This document shows, piece by piece, positions 45,380 to 53,443 of a DNA stretch of 54,815 nucleotides; the first letter of the stretch is position 1, and the number at the start of each line of letters is the position of its first letter. The notes beneath the pieces were generated by a model that was not told the DNA's origin, did no database searches, and saw only the letters and a list, made by a program, of their open reading frames with translations. This stretch comes from DASTPP01 sp035762175 (GTDB lineage: Bacteria; Myxococcota_A; Polyangia; Polyangiales; Polyangiaceae): positions 1 through 54,815 of the forward strand of contig DASTPP010000437.1 of the NCBI GenBank assembly GCA_035762175.1, given 5' to 3'. Made by a program: the position numbers and the translations under genes.

Positions 45380-45985
45380 GTGTCTTCGACCCGAACGCTA
45401 CGAACGTCCCTGCCGGCGCCGGCCGCCGAGGGGGACGAGGGGCTCTCGGTCGAGCGCTTTCTGGCGGGCGAGCCCGAGTCGGTTTCGCGGGCCTACCGCG
45501 CGTACGCGCCGCTCTTGGGGCGGCTCGTCTCGCGCCTCGGGGTCGAGCCCCATGAAGTCGACGACCTGGTCCACATCGCCTTCCTCGAGGCGCTGCGCAA
45601 CGCCGCCCGCTTCCGCGGCGAGTCGTCGCTGCGTGGCTGGCTCGTCGGCATCGCCCTCAACCAGGCGCGCACCCACGTGCGCAACCGCGCCCGCGCGCGC
45701 CGCGGCGCCTTTCAGTGGGCCGGGCTGCGCGGCGAGGCCGACGAGTCCGGCGACGCCGAGAGCGCGCTCGGCGACGCGCGCGAGCGGGCCCGGCTCGCCG
45801 AGGCGCTCACCCAACTACCTCCCTTGCAGCGCGAGGCCATCGTGCTTTGCGAGCTCGAGGGCCTTTCCGCGAAAGAGGTCTCGGCCATGCTAGGCGTGCC
45901 TTGCGCCACGCTGTGGCGGCGCGTGCACGACGCGAAGGCGTCGCTGCGGCGGCTGCTCTCGGCCGCCGAAGGGGGCGCGTCGTGA
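45380..45985 (+). CDS. ECF-type RNA polymerase sigma factor
   Basis: A 201-residue sigma factor. Region 2 shows YAPLLGRLVSRLGVEPHEVDDLVHIAFLEALRNAARF and the RNA polymerase-contacting GESSLRGWLVGIALNQART. Region 4 has LPPLQREAIVLCELEGLSAKEVSAMLGVP and a helix-turn-helix ending TLWRRVHDAKASL. The start is GTG 45380, as no ATG is available. The stop overlaps the anti-sigma gene by GTGA (4 bp), a normal sigma/anti-sigma arrangement. Its own promoter likely lies in the 45197-45379 divergent region. Confidence 0.92.
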   Translation: MSSTRTLRTSLPAPAAEGDEGLSVERFLAGEPESVSRAYRAYAPLLGRLVSRLGVEPHEVDDLVHIAFLEALRNAARFRGESSLRGWLVGIALNQARTHVRNRARARRGAFQWAGLRGEADESGDAESALGDARERARLAEALTQLPPLQREAIVLCELEGLSAKEVSAMLGVPCATLWRRVHDAKASLRRLLSAAEGGAS

Positions 45986-47163
45986 CGCCCTCGCACCTCT
46001 CGGCCGAGCGCCTCGGGGCGCTGCGGGCGGGCGGCGAGCCCGGCGACGACGAGGCTTCGCACCTGCTCGACTGCGAGGCGTGCTCGCTCGCGCTCGAGGG
46101 CGACGACGAGCTCGCGCGCTCGCTCGGAGCGGCGCGCCGGGTCGAGCCCGAGCCCTGGGGCGAAGAGCGCGTGCGCGCCGGGCAGGCGCGCCTCGCCTCG
46201 GCCGTCGGCCGGCGCAAGGCGGTGCGCTACGCGTCGCCCGTCGTCGCGGTCGCGCTCGCGGCCGCCGCGGCGTGGGCGCTCGCGTCGCGCCCGCCCGCGT
46301 CCGGGCCGATCGCCGGGCCGGCGCTCGCCGAGGTCGAGAAGCAGCCCGACGCGGCGCTCGCGCTCGCGCAGAGCGGCCCCGACGAGGTGGTCGAGGTCTC
46401 GCGCGGCCAGGCCTCGTTCAAGGTGCGCAAGCTGAAGAAGGCCGAGCGCTTCCGCGTGAAGTGCGGCCGCGACGAGGTCGAGGTGCGCGGCACCCAGTTC
46501 GTCGTGCGCGGCGGCGACAAGGGCTTCGCCTCGGTCGAGGTCAGCGAGGGCGCGGTCGAGCTGCGCACCGAGTGCTGCGGCACGCGCCTCTTGCGCGCCG
46601 GCGACAGCTGGTCGCGCCCCGAGGTCGCGGGCGCGCCGACCGCCGAGCCGTCCCCCGGCCCGACCGCGCTCGCCCCGCCCTCGGCCGCCGAGCCCGCCAC
46701 GCCGGGCCCGACGGCCCGCGAGCCCGGGCCCAAGGGCGCCGCGCCGCCCCCGGCCCCCCGCGAGCCCGAGCCCACGGCCGACGCGCTCCGGCAGCGCGCG
46801 CTCGAGGCCTACGACGGCGGCCACTACGCCCTCGCGGCCAAGTCGTTCGAGGCGGCCGCGCACAAGGCGCCCGACGCGGCCTGGGCCGGCGACGCCCGCA
46901 CGCTGGCGGGGGCCGCGCGCGTGCTGCAAGCCCCCGCGGGCTCGATCGCGTCGCTGCCGGTCGGCGTCGCCTCGCTCGACGCCGCCGCCCAGCGCGCCGC
47001 GCGCTCGGGCGACTCGGCCCGGGCGGCGGCCGCCCGCGTCGCCGCCGCCCGGCGCTCGTCGGGCGAGGGCGCGCGCAAGCGCTGGTGCGCGCTGCGGCAC
47101 GATCCGCTCGTCTCGGCCGACGTCCGCGGCGAAGCGGCCCGCGCCTGCGGCGACGCCCCCTGA
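45982..47163 (+). CDS. FecR-domain anti-sigma/regulator with TPR-like tail
   Basis: A 393-residue protein. A zinc-finger-like N-terminus (HLLDCEACSLALEGDDE) resembles anti-sigma factors. One membrane helix follows (about 83-103, VVAVALAAAAAWALA), then a periplasmic FecR-like beta domain (DEVEVRGTQFVVRGGDKGFASVEVSEGAVELR). A Pro-rich linker and a C-terminal helical repeat region follow (ALEAYDGGHYALAAKSFEAAAHKAPDA), which looks like a TPR. It probably senses an envelope cue and holds the upstream sigma factor. The start is GTG 45982, overlapping the sigma gene. Confidence 0.87.
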   Translation: MTPSHLSAERLGALRAGGEPGDDEASHLLDCEACSLALEGDDELARSLGAARRVEPEPWGEERVRAGQARLASAVGRRKAVRYASPVVAVALAAAAAWALASRPPASGPIAGPALAEVEKQPDAALALAQSGPDEVVEVSRGQASFKVRKLKKAERFRVKCGRDEVEVRGTQFVVRGGDKGFASVEVSEGAVELRTECCGTRLLRAGDSWSRPEVAGAPTAEPSPGPTALAPPSAAEPATPGPTAREPGPKGAAPPPAPREPEPTADALRQRALEAYDGGHYALAAKSFEAAAHKAPDAAWAGDARTLAGAARVLQAPAGSIASLPVGVASLDAAAQRAARSGDSARAAAARVAAARRSSGEGARKRWCALRHDPLVSADVRGEAARACGDAP

Positions 47164-47254
47164 GGCGCGGCCCCGCCCTCGCGGGGGCCCCGCGTCTCGC
47201 TCGCACGCTGCCTACGGCGGCGTCGGCGGCCGGCAGGGCCGCGCCGGCGCCGCG

Positions 47255-47857
47255 TCAGGGCGGGCAGGGGGCGCCGGCGGCGAGCCAGCGGTCGGTGGCG
47301 GCGACGAGCGCGTCGTGCGCGACGGGCGGCGTCGTGCGACCGGGGCCGGGGTGCCAGCCCCAGAGCACGAGGTGGTCGTGGGCGAGGTGATCGCGCACCT
47401 GCGCGAGGCTGCGGCCGCCCGTCTTCGCGGGGTCTTTGAGTTGCAGGCAGAGCTCGCGCGGCGAGCGGCCCTCGAAGACCATGGGCGTGTCGGCGGGCGG
47501 CAGGCGCCAGCCGGCGACGCCGGGCGGGCCGCCGGGCATGGGGGCGTTCGCCTCGCGGTGGCAGGTCGTGCAGGGCAGGCCCACGTCGGGGCTGCGGCGG
47601 GTGACGTTCATCGCGTGCGGGGTGCCGCGGTCGCCCTGCAGCGGGGCGTCGCCGGCCGGGTGGCAGTTCTTGCAGCGGGGCGAGAGCAGCACGCTGGCGA
47701 GGGCGGCGAAGTCGCGCTCGGCGCCCGCGTCGGGCGCGGGCGCGGCGGGGGCTTGCTGGGCGGCGACGCGGCCCGAGCCGGCGACGAGCAAGGCGGCGAG
47801 GCAGGCGGCGGGCGCGGCGAGGGCGAAGGCGAGCGGGCGGCGGGCGGCGGGTCGCAT
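47255..47857 (-). CDS. Dihaem c-type cytochrome, molybdoenzyme electron acceptor
   Basis: A 200-residue exported protein with a signal peptide (LAFALAAPAACLAALLVAGSG). It has two haem-binding motifs, CKNCH and CTTCH, and several Met/His that could be distal ligands. It lies 10 bp after the Moco subunit gene, so the three genes form one operon. In related periplasmic aldehyde/isoquinoline oxidoreductases a cytochrome c takes electrons from the [2Fe-2S] clusters, which is the role inferred here. Confidence 0.85.
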   Translation of the reverse strand: MRPAARRPLAFALAAPAACLAALLVAGSGRVAAQQAPAAPAPDAGAERDFAALASVLLSPRCKNCHPAGDAPLQGDRGTPHAMNVTRRSPDVGLPCTTCHREANAPMPGGPPGVAGWRLPPADTPMVFEGRSPRELCLQLKDPAKTGGRSLAQVRDHLAHDHLVLWGWHPGPGRTTPPVAHDALVAATDRWLAAGAPCPP

Positions 47858-47867
47858 GGGGGGCCCT

Positions 47868-50111
47868 TCAGCCGGCCTCGCGCGCGAGCGCGGGGGCGAG
47901 CGGCAGCGAGCGCAGGCGGCGGCCGGTCGCGGCGAAGATGGCGTTGGCGAGGGCGGGGGCGACGGGCGGCAGGCCGACCTCGCCGACGCCCGAGGGCGGC
48001 TCGCGGCTGTCGACGAGGTGCACGTCGACGCGGGGCATCTCGTTCATTCGGAGCAGCGGGTACTGGTGGAAGTTGCCCTCGGCGGCGAGGCCCGCGCGGA
48101 AGGTGATCTGCTGGTGGAGCGCGGCGCTCAGGCCGAAGGCGACGGCGCCCTCGACCTGGGCGCGCACGATGTCGGGGTTGACGACGAGGCCGCAGTCGAT
48201 GGCGCACACGACGCGATCGACCTTGACGCGGCCGCCCTCGACCGAGGCCTCGACGACCTGGGCGCAGTAGCTGCCGAACGACTTGACCTGCGCGATGCCC
48301 CGGCCCGAGCCGCGCGGCAGGGGCGAGCCCCAGCCGGCCTTGCGGGCGGCGAGCTCGAGCACGGCGCGGTGGCGCGGGGCGCCCGCGAGCAGGGCGCGGC
48401 GCAGCTCGTAGGGGTCTTGGCGGCCGGCGTGGGCGAGCTCGTCGAGGAAGGACTCGACGACGAAGCCGTTCTCGGAGTTGCCGACCGCGCGCCAGAAGCC
48501 GACCGGCACGCCCGGCTCGACGGCGGCGTACTCGACGCGCACGTTCGGCAGGGCGTAGGCGAAGTCGCTCGCGGCCTCGACCGAGCTCGGGTCGGTGAGC
48601 ACGTTCTTGCCGTACAGGCCCGAGGCGCCGCGCCCGAGCAGGGCCTTGAGCGACTGCGGCACCCCGCCCGGGGCGATGGCGGCGACCCAGTCTTTGCCGA
48701 CCTGCGACACGATCGACTGGGCCACGATGCGGTGCAGCCACGCCGACACCTCGCCCCGGGCGTCGACCGCGCCGCGCAGCAGGTTGACCGTCAGCGGGCG
48801 GTAGAAGTCGTGCCGGGTGTCGTCCTCGCGCGACCAGACGACCTTGACCGGCGCGTCGAAGTGGCGCGCCACCTCGACCGCCTCGACGGCGTAGTCTTGC
48901 GCGAGCCGGCGCCCGAAGCCGCCCCCGAGCAGCGTGGTGTGCACGTCGATGGCCTCTTCGTCGAAGCCCGTCAGCTTGCGCACCGCCTCGCGCAAGAGCC
49001 CCGGCGACTGCGTCGGCGCCCAGACCTCGACCGACCGGCCGCGCACGTGGGCGGTGCAATTCATCGGCTCCATCGTGGCGTGGGCGAGGTAGGGCACCTC
49101 GTAGAACGCCTCGACGGCCTTCGCGCCCCGCGCGAGCGCCGACGCCGCGTCGCCGTCGTCGCGCACCGCCTTGGCCGGCGAGCGCGCCCGCTCGCGGTAC
49201 TGCGCGCGCAGCCGGTCCGAGTCGAGCCCGCCGAGCGGCCCGGGCGACCAGCGCGCGCGCACGAGCGCGGCGGCGCGCTGGGCCCGCCAGTGGCTCTGGG
49301 CGACGACGGCGACGCCGGTCGAGACGCGCACGACGCCGACGACGCCCGGCTGCGCCCTCGCCTCGGCCGCGTCGAAGCCCTCGAGCTTCGCCCCGAGCGA
49401 GGGCGCGCGCAGGACGACCGCGCTCAGCATGCCGGGCCGCTTGACGTCGATGCCGTAGACGCCCGACCCGTCGACCTTCGCCCGCGCGTCGAGCCGGGGC
49501 AGCGCCCGGCCGATGTAGCGGAACTCGCGCGGATCTTTCAGCCGCGGCCGGTCGGGCACGGGCTGGCGCGCGGCGAGCGCGGCGAGCGCGCCGTAGCGCT
49601 CGCGCCGGCCGCTCGGGCCGTGCACGACCGCGCCGCCCTCGGCCCGGCACTCGCCGGCGGGCGCCCGCCACTTCTCGGCCGCGGCCGCGACGAGCATCTC
49701 GCGCGCGCAGGCGCCGGCGAGCCGCAAGGGCTGCCACGAGGTGCGGACGCTGGTGCTGCCGCCGGTGATCTGGAAGCCGAGATCTTCGGCGGGGTTGTCG
49801 TAGCGGCGGTCGGCCGGCGCGTGCTCGACGCGCAGGCGCGCCGGGTCGACCTCGAGCTCTTCGGCGACGAGCGCCGCGTGCGAGGTCATGGTGCCCTGCC
49901 CCATCTCGACGCGGTCGAGGTAGAAGAAGATCTGGTCGTCCGGCGTGATGGTCAGCCACGCGCTAGGCGAGAAGCCCGCGCGCCGATTCGCCGCCGTCGC
50001 GGGCCGCCCCTGGCCGCAGCCCGCCGCGCCGAGCGAGAGCACGAGGGCGCCGCCGGCCGAGGCCGACGCGCGCACGAGAAAGGCCCGGCGCGAGGCGCCT
50101 GCGCCGCTCAT
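47868..50111 (-). CDS. Molybdopterin-binding subunit, IorB-like xanthine oxidase family
   Basis: A 747-residue large subunit. The N-terminus has a Tat-like signal (SRRAFLVRASASAGGALVLSL), so it is exported folded. Family features include RVEMGQGTMTSHAALVAEEL, then GFQITGGSTSVRTSW, AHATMEPMNCTAHVRG, LLGGGFGRR, DFYRP and PSGVGEVGLPPVAPALANA with the catalytic Glu region. The substrate could be an aldehyde or N-heterocycle. ATG 50111 overlaps the [2Fe-2S] subunit stop by ATGA. Confidence 0.93.
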   Translation of the reverse strand: MSGAGASRRAFLVRASASAGGALVLSLGAAGCGQGRPATAANRRAGFSPSAWLTITPDDQIFFYLDRVEMGQGTMTSHAALVAEELEVDPARLRVEHAPADRRYDNPAEDLGFQITGGSTSVRTSWQPLRLAGACAREMLVAAAAEKWRAPAGECRAEGGAVVHGPSGRRERYGALAALAARQPVPDRPRLKDPREFRYIGRALPRLDARAKVDGSGVYGIDVKRPGMLSAVVLRAPSLGAKLEGFDAAEARAQPGVVGVVRVSTGVAVVAQSHWRAQRAAALVRARWSPGPLGGLDSDRLRAQYRERARSPAKAVRDDGDAASALARGAKAVEAFYEVPYLAHATMEPMNCTAHVRGRSVEVWAPTQSPGLLREAVRKLTGFDEEAIDVHTTLLGGGFGRRLAQDYAVEAVEVARHFDAPVKVVWSREDDTRHDFYRPLTVNLLRGAVDARGEVSAWLHRIVAQSIVSQVGKDWVAAIAPGGVPQSLKALLGRGASGLYGKNVLTDPSSVEAASDFAYALPNVRVEYAAVEPGVPVGFWRAVGNSENGFVVESFLDELAHAGRQDPYELRRALLAGAPRHRAVLELAARKAGWGSPLPRGSGRGIAQVKSFGSYCAQVVEASVEGGRVKVDRVVCAIDCGLVVNPDIVRAQVEGAVAFGLSAALHQQITFRAGLAAEGNFHQYPLLRMNEMPRVDVHLVDSREPPSGVGEVGLPPVAPALANAIFAATGRRLRSLPLAPALAREAG

Positions 50112-50617
50112 TTTGGCCCGCCCCCGCCGGCCGAGGGCGCGCGCCCGCCGCCGCCCTCGGCCTCGAGCAGGCCGGCCGCCCGGTGCACCGCGCGCCGGAC
50201 GCGCTGGTAGGTGCCGCAGCGGCAGAGGTTGGCCGAGAGCGCGGCGTCGATGTCTTGGTCGGTCGGCTTGGGCCGGGCCCGCAAGAGCGCCACGGTCGAC
50301 ATGATCTGGCCGCTCTGGCAGTAGCCGCACTGCGGCACGCTCTCTTCGACCCACGCGCGCTGCACCGGGTGCAGGCCCGCGTCGCCCGCGAGCCCCTCGA
50401 TGGTCGTGACGCGCCTGCCCTCGACCTCGCCGACCCGCAGCACGCAGGCGCGCACCGGCTCGTCGTCGACGTGCACCGTGCAGGCGCCGCAGAGGGCCAT
50501 GCCGCAGCCGAATTTCGTGCCCGTCAGCCCGAGCTCTTCGCGCAGCACCCAGAGCAGCGGCACGTCGGCGGGGACGTCAATCGAGTGGGCGCGGCCGTTG
50601 ACGTGAAAGGTGATCAT
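50108..50617 (-). CDS. [2Fe-2S] subunit, IorA-like
   Basis: A 169-residue small subunit with two clusters. A plant-type ferredoxin site is CGMALCGACTVHVDDEPVRAC, and a helical-domain cluster is CGYCQSGQ with NLCRCGTY. It carries electrons from the molybdenum cofactor. There is no signal peptide, so it is probably exported together with the Tat-bearing large subunit. A C-terminal Gly-rich tail has little order. ATG 50617 places the ferredoxin fold at the N-terminus (ITFHVNGRAHSIDVP). Confidence 0.94.
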   Translation of the reverse strand: MITFHVNGRAHSIDVPADVPLLWVLREELGLTGTKFGCGMALCGACTVHVDDEPVRACVLRVGEVEGRRVTTIEGLAGDAGLHPVQRAWVEESVPQCGYCQSGQIMSTVALLRARPKPTDQDIDAALSANLCRCGTYQRVRRAVHRAAGLLEAEGGGGRAPSAGGGGPK

Positions 50618-50685
50618 GGCGTTGCGATTTCGTGGCGGTTCGTGGGCGCGCCCCGCACGCGGGGCGCGGCGGCCGTCGCCCGGCC

Positions 50686-51309
50686 TCACCAGAGCGAGAA
50701 GCTCGCGGTCAGCGTGGCCTTCGGGCCCGCGAGCCGGTCGAAGGCGGTCAGCGGGAAGACGAACGAGCCCTCGGCGTCGATCATCACGTTGCGCGTGTAG
50801 AGCAGGTAGAGGCCGAGCGAGGCGTCGGCGAAGACGCGCCCGCCGAGCCCCCGCGCGTGCAGGGCGCCGGCGTCGGCGGCGAAGTAGGGGATGAGCCACG
50901 AGCGGTTCGCGTTGCGCTCGAACGAGACGACGGCGCCGCCGCGGTAGAGCACCATCGCGCCCTGCTCGTCGCGCGCCGAGGCGAGCCCGCCGACGTCGAG
51001 CCGAATCTTGCCCTGCGAGGGCCCGAAGGTGTCGGCGTTGTTCGACCAGGTGAAGAGCACGACCTCGACGCCGCCCCCGTAAAAGGGCCCGACCCCCTCG
51101 CCGAGCGGGAAGTACGCGAGGCCCTGCGCGCTCGGCACGAACGAGGTGGCGAAGGGCTCGTTGACCGCGGGCGCGGGCAGGGGCGACTCGGCCCCCGACG
51201 CGGGCGCGGGCGGCGGCGGGGGCGACTCGGCCCCCAGCGCGGCGGCGGGCGACGCGAGCGCGAGGGCGACGGGGGCCGCTCTTCGGAGGGCCCCTGAGGT
51301 CGAAAGCAT
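50686..51309 (-). CDS. Exported beta-rich protein, unknown
   Basis: A 207-residue protein with a signal peptide (ALRRAAPVALALASPAAALGA) and a short Pro-rich segment. Alternating beta strands follow (VGPFYGGGVEVVLFTW, RGGAVVSFERNANRSWLIPYFAADAG) up to the terminal LTASFSLW. The aromatic last residue and strand pattern suggest a small outer-membrane barrel. ATG 51309 has CGGAG 8 bases upstream; an ATG at 51330 lacks this. It is divergent from the AraC gene and may be its target. Confidence 0.75.
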   Translation of the reverse strand: MLSTSGALRRAAPVALALASPAAALGAESPPPPPAPASGAESPLPAPAVNEPFATSFVPSAQGLAYFPLGEGVGPFYGGGVEVVLFTWSNNADTFGPSQGKIRLDVGGLASARDEQGAMVLYRGGAVVSFERNANRSWLIPYFAADAGALHARGLGGRVFADASLGLYLLYTRNVMIDAEGSFVFPLTAFDRLAGPKATLTASFSLW

Positions 51310-51381
51310 CGTACGACTCCGGACTCGCATGGTATCGCCGACCCCCCCGTCATTGGTAGCCAGCGGCGCCCCCGGCCGGGA

Positions 51382-51437
51382 GGACACTTCGCGCCAACGG
51401 GGGGACACTTGGCGCCATTGGAGGGCACGTCGGCGCG
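51382..51437. promoter_or_regulatory. Triple direct repeat, candidate AraC operator
   Basis: GGACACTTCGCGCCA (51382), GGACACTTGGCGCCA (51403) and a weaker GGGCACGTCGGCGCG (51423) are spaced 21 and 20 bp apart. They are in one orientation and so on the same helix face. They sit between the divergent AraC gene and the exported protein gene. AraC-family dimers bind such direct repeats. Confidence 0.55.
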
Positions 51438-51452
51438 TGCTAGGCTCGGCTC

Positions 51453-52463
51453 GTGGCCCAGCGTCCGACGGTGCTCGCGTCGATGGCCCGCGAGCTCGTG
51501 CGCTACGCCGAGGCGACCTTCGGCGGCGGCGAGCGCCTCGTGCGGGCCGCGGGCGTCGACCCGGCGCTGCTCGAGGCGGGCGAGGGCGCGCGCCTGCCCT
51601 ACGAGGGCTACGTGCGGCTCTGGCGCGAGGCCGAGCGCCTCGGCGGCGACCCCGACGTCGGCCTGCGCTTCGCCGAGCACGAGGGCGCGCCCGAGGCGCT
51701 CGGCGTCGTCGGCTTTCTCGCGATGGCGAGCGGCACGGTCGGCGAGGCGATCGAGCGGGTCGCGCGCTACCACCCGCTGCTCAAAGACGAGGGCCACACG
51801 CGCGTGTCGGTCGAGGGCCGGCTGCTCGTCGTCGAGCAGGTGACCCCGCCGGGGGCGCCCACGACGCGCGCGCTCGCCGACCACTCGCTCGCCTCGTTCT
51901 TGACGCTCGCGCGGCGCTGGACGGGCGAGCCGATCGCGCCGCGCGAGGCGTGGTTCCGGCACCCGAGGCCGGCCGACGCCTCGGCCTACGAGCGGGTGTT
52001 CGGCGCGCGCGTGCGCTTCGACGGCCCGGCCGACGTCCTGCTGCTCGACGCGCACGCGCGCGATCTGCCGCTCCGCACCGCGCAGCCGCCGCTCGCCGCC
52101 TACCTCGCCCGGCAGGCCGAAGGGGCGCTCGCCCGCGGCCGGCGGTCCGGCGTCGAAGAGCGCATCCGGGCGCTCGTGCGGGCCGAGCTCGCCCCGGGCG
52201 AGGCGTCGCTGCCGCGGGTGGCGCGGCGGCTCGGGGTCAGCCGCCGCACGCTGCAGCGGAGGCTCGAGGCCCGTGGGCTCACCTTCGAGGCGCTCGTCGA
52301 CGAGGTGCGCCGCGCGGAGGCCGAGCTGCTCCTGCGCACGACGAGCCTGCCGATCCTCGACGTCAGCGAGCAGGTCGGCTACTCCGACTCGCGCGCGTTC
52401 CGCCGGGCGTTCCAGCGGTGGACGGGCGTGACGCCGGCGAAGTTTCGCGCCGGCAGCCCTTAG
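51453..52463 (+). CDS. AraC-family transcriptional regulator
   Basis: A 336-residue regulator. An N-terminal arabinose-binding-type domain of the OruR/ArgR group (MARELVRYAEATFGGGERLVRAAGVD to about 180) precedes two helix-turn-helix motifs, LPRVARRLGVSRRTLQRRLEARG and ILDVSEQVGYSDSRAFRRAFQRWTGVTPAKF. The second is the highly conserved AraC signature. The start is GTG 51453. The candidate operator overlaps its promoter region, so it probably autoregulates and controls the divergent exported protein gene. The effector is unknown. Confidence 0.94.
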   Translation: MAQRPTVLASMARELVRYAEATFGGGERLVRAAGVDPALLEAGEGARLPYEGYVRLWREAERLGGDPDVGLRFAEHEGAPEALGVVGFLAMASGTVGEAIERVARYHPLLKDEGHTRVSVEGRLLVVEQVTPPGAPTTRALADHSLASFLTLARRWTGEPIAPREAWFRHPRPADASAYERVFGARVRFDGPADVLLLDAHARDLPLRTAQPPLAAYLARQAEGALARGRRSGVEERIRALVRAELAPGEASLPRVARRLGVSRRTLQRRLEARGLTFEALVDEVRRAEAELLLRTTSLPILDVSEQVGYSDSRAFRRAFQRWTGVTPAKFRAGSP

Positions 52464-52498
52464 CGGGCGGCTCCCCGGCGGGCCGCCGAGCCCCCCGC

Positions 52499-53419
52499 AT
52501 GAGCCCCCCCGCGATCCGACCCGAGCCGAGCCCCGACGCGACGAGGGCGAACGCGCGCCGCGGCCTGCTCTGGTTCGGGCTCGGCGTGCTGCTCGTTTCG
52601 GCGCCGCTCGAGGCCTGGCTCTTGCGCTCGCCCGGGCCCCTCGAGGCGCAGCCCCGCCTGGTCTTCGCCCTCGTCGCGGTGCCCGGCGCGGTCTCGGTCC
52701 TCGTGCGCCTCGCCCGCCGCGAGGGCTTCGCCGATCTGTCGCTGCGCGTGGGCAACCGGCGGGCGCTCGCGATCGCGTGGCTGCTGCCCGCCGCCGCGCT
52801 CGCCCTCGCCTACGGGCTGGCCTGGGCCGCGGGGCTCGAGCGCTTCGAGATGCCGCCGGGCGCGCCGCCCTCGATGGGCGTCGCCGCGACCTTCGCCGCC
52901 TCGTTCGCGTTCGCGCTCGTGCAGGGCACGGTGTTCGGGTCGCTCGGCGCGGCGGCCGAAGAGCTCGGCTGGCGGGGCTACCTGCTGACGCGCCTCGTCG
53001 ACGCGGGCGTCAAGCGCCCGGTGCTCGTGAGCGGCCTCGCCTGGGCGCTCTGGCAGCTTCCGCTCGTGCTGAGCGGCCGCTACGCACCGGGCCCCTCGCT
53101 CGCGCTCTCGGCCCTGCTCTTCGTCGCGGGCACCGTGGCCCACGCGTACGCGCTCGCCAAGCTCCGGCTCGGCTCGGGCAGCGTGTGGCCCGCCATCATT
53201 TACCGCGCCTCGTGGGCGGCGCAGCTCCAAGGCACCTTCGAGGCCTTCACCCGCGGCGGCCTCGCGCCCCCGCGCCCCTCGCTCTGGACGGGCGAGTCGG
53301 GCCTGCTCGTGGTGGCCGCGATCGCGGCGCTCGCCCTCGCCTACGTCGCCCGCCCCTGGCCGCTGCGCCGCTCGCCCGCCGAGCGCCCGGCGGGCTCGAT
53401 GAGCCTGGGCGACGCGTAG
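52499..53419 (+). CDS. CPBP-family intramembrane metalloprotease
   Basis: A 306-residue membrane protein with about seven to eight hydrophobic segments. The Abi/CPBP motif I is EELGWRGYLLTRL, and motif II lies in WALWQLPLVLSG, where His is replaced by Gln in the WxxxH-like position, so activity should be checked. A later segment GTVAHAYALAKLRLGSGSVWPAIIYRASW retains a His and would carry motif III. The start is ATG 52499, 35 bp after the AraC gene, so it may be co-transcribed. Relatives process prenylated proteins or give bacteriocin immunity. Confidence 0.85.
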   Translation: MSPPAIRPEPSPDATRANARRGLLWFGLGVLLVSAPLEAWLLRSPGPLEAQPRLVFALVAVPGAVSVLVRLARREGFADLSLRVGNRRALAIAWLLPAAALALAYGLAWAAGLERFEMPPGAPPSMGVAATFAASFAFALVQGTVFGSLGAAAEELGWRGYLLTRLVDAGVKRPVLVSGLAWALWQLPLVLSGRYAPGPSLALSALLFVAGTVAHAYALAKLRLGSGSVWPAIIYRASWAAQLQGTFEAFTRGGLAPPRPSLWTGESGLLVVAAIAALALAYVARPWPLRRSPAERPAGSMSLGDA

Positions 53420-53443
53420 TAGCGCCGGCGGGGCTGGGCCCGC

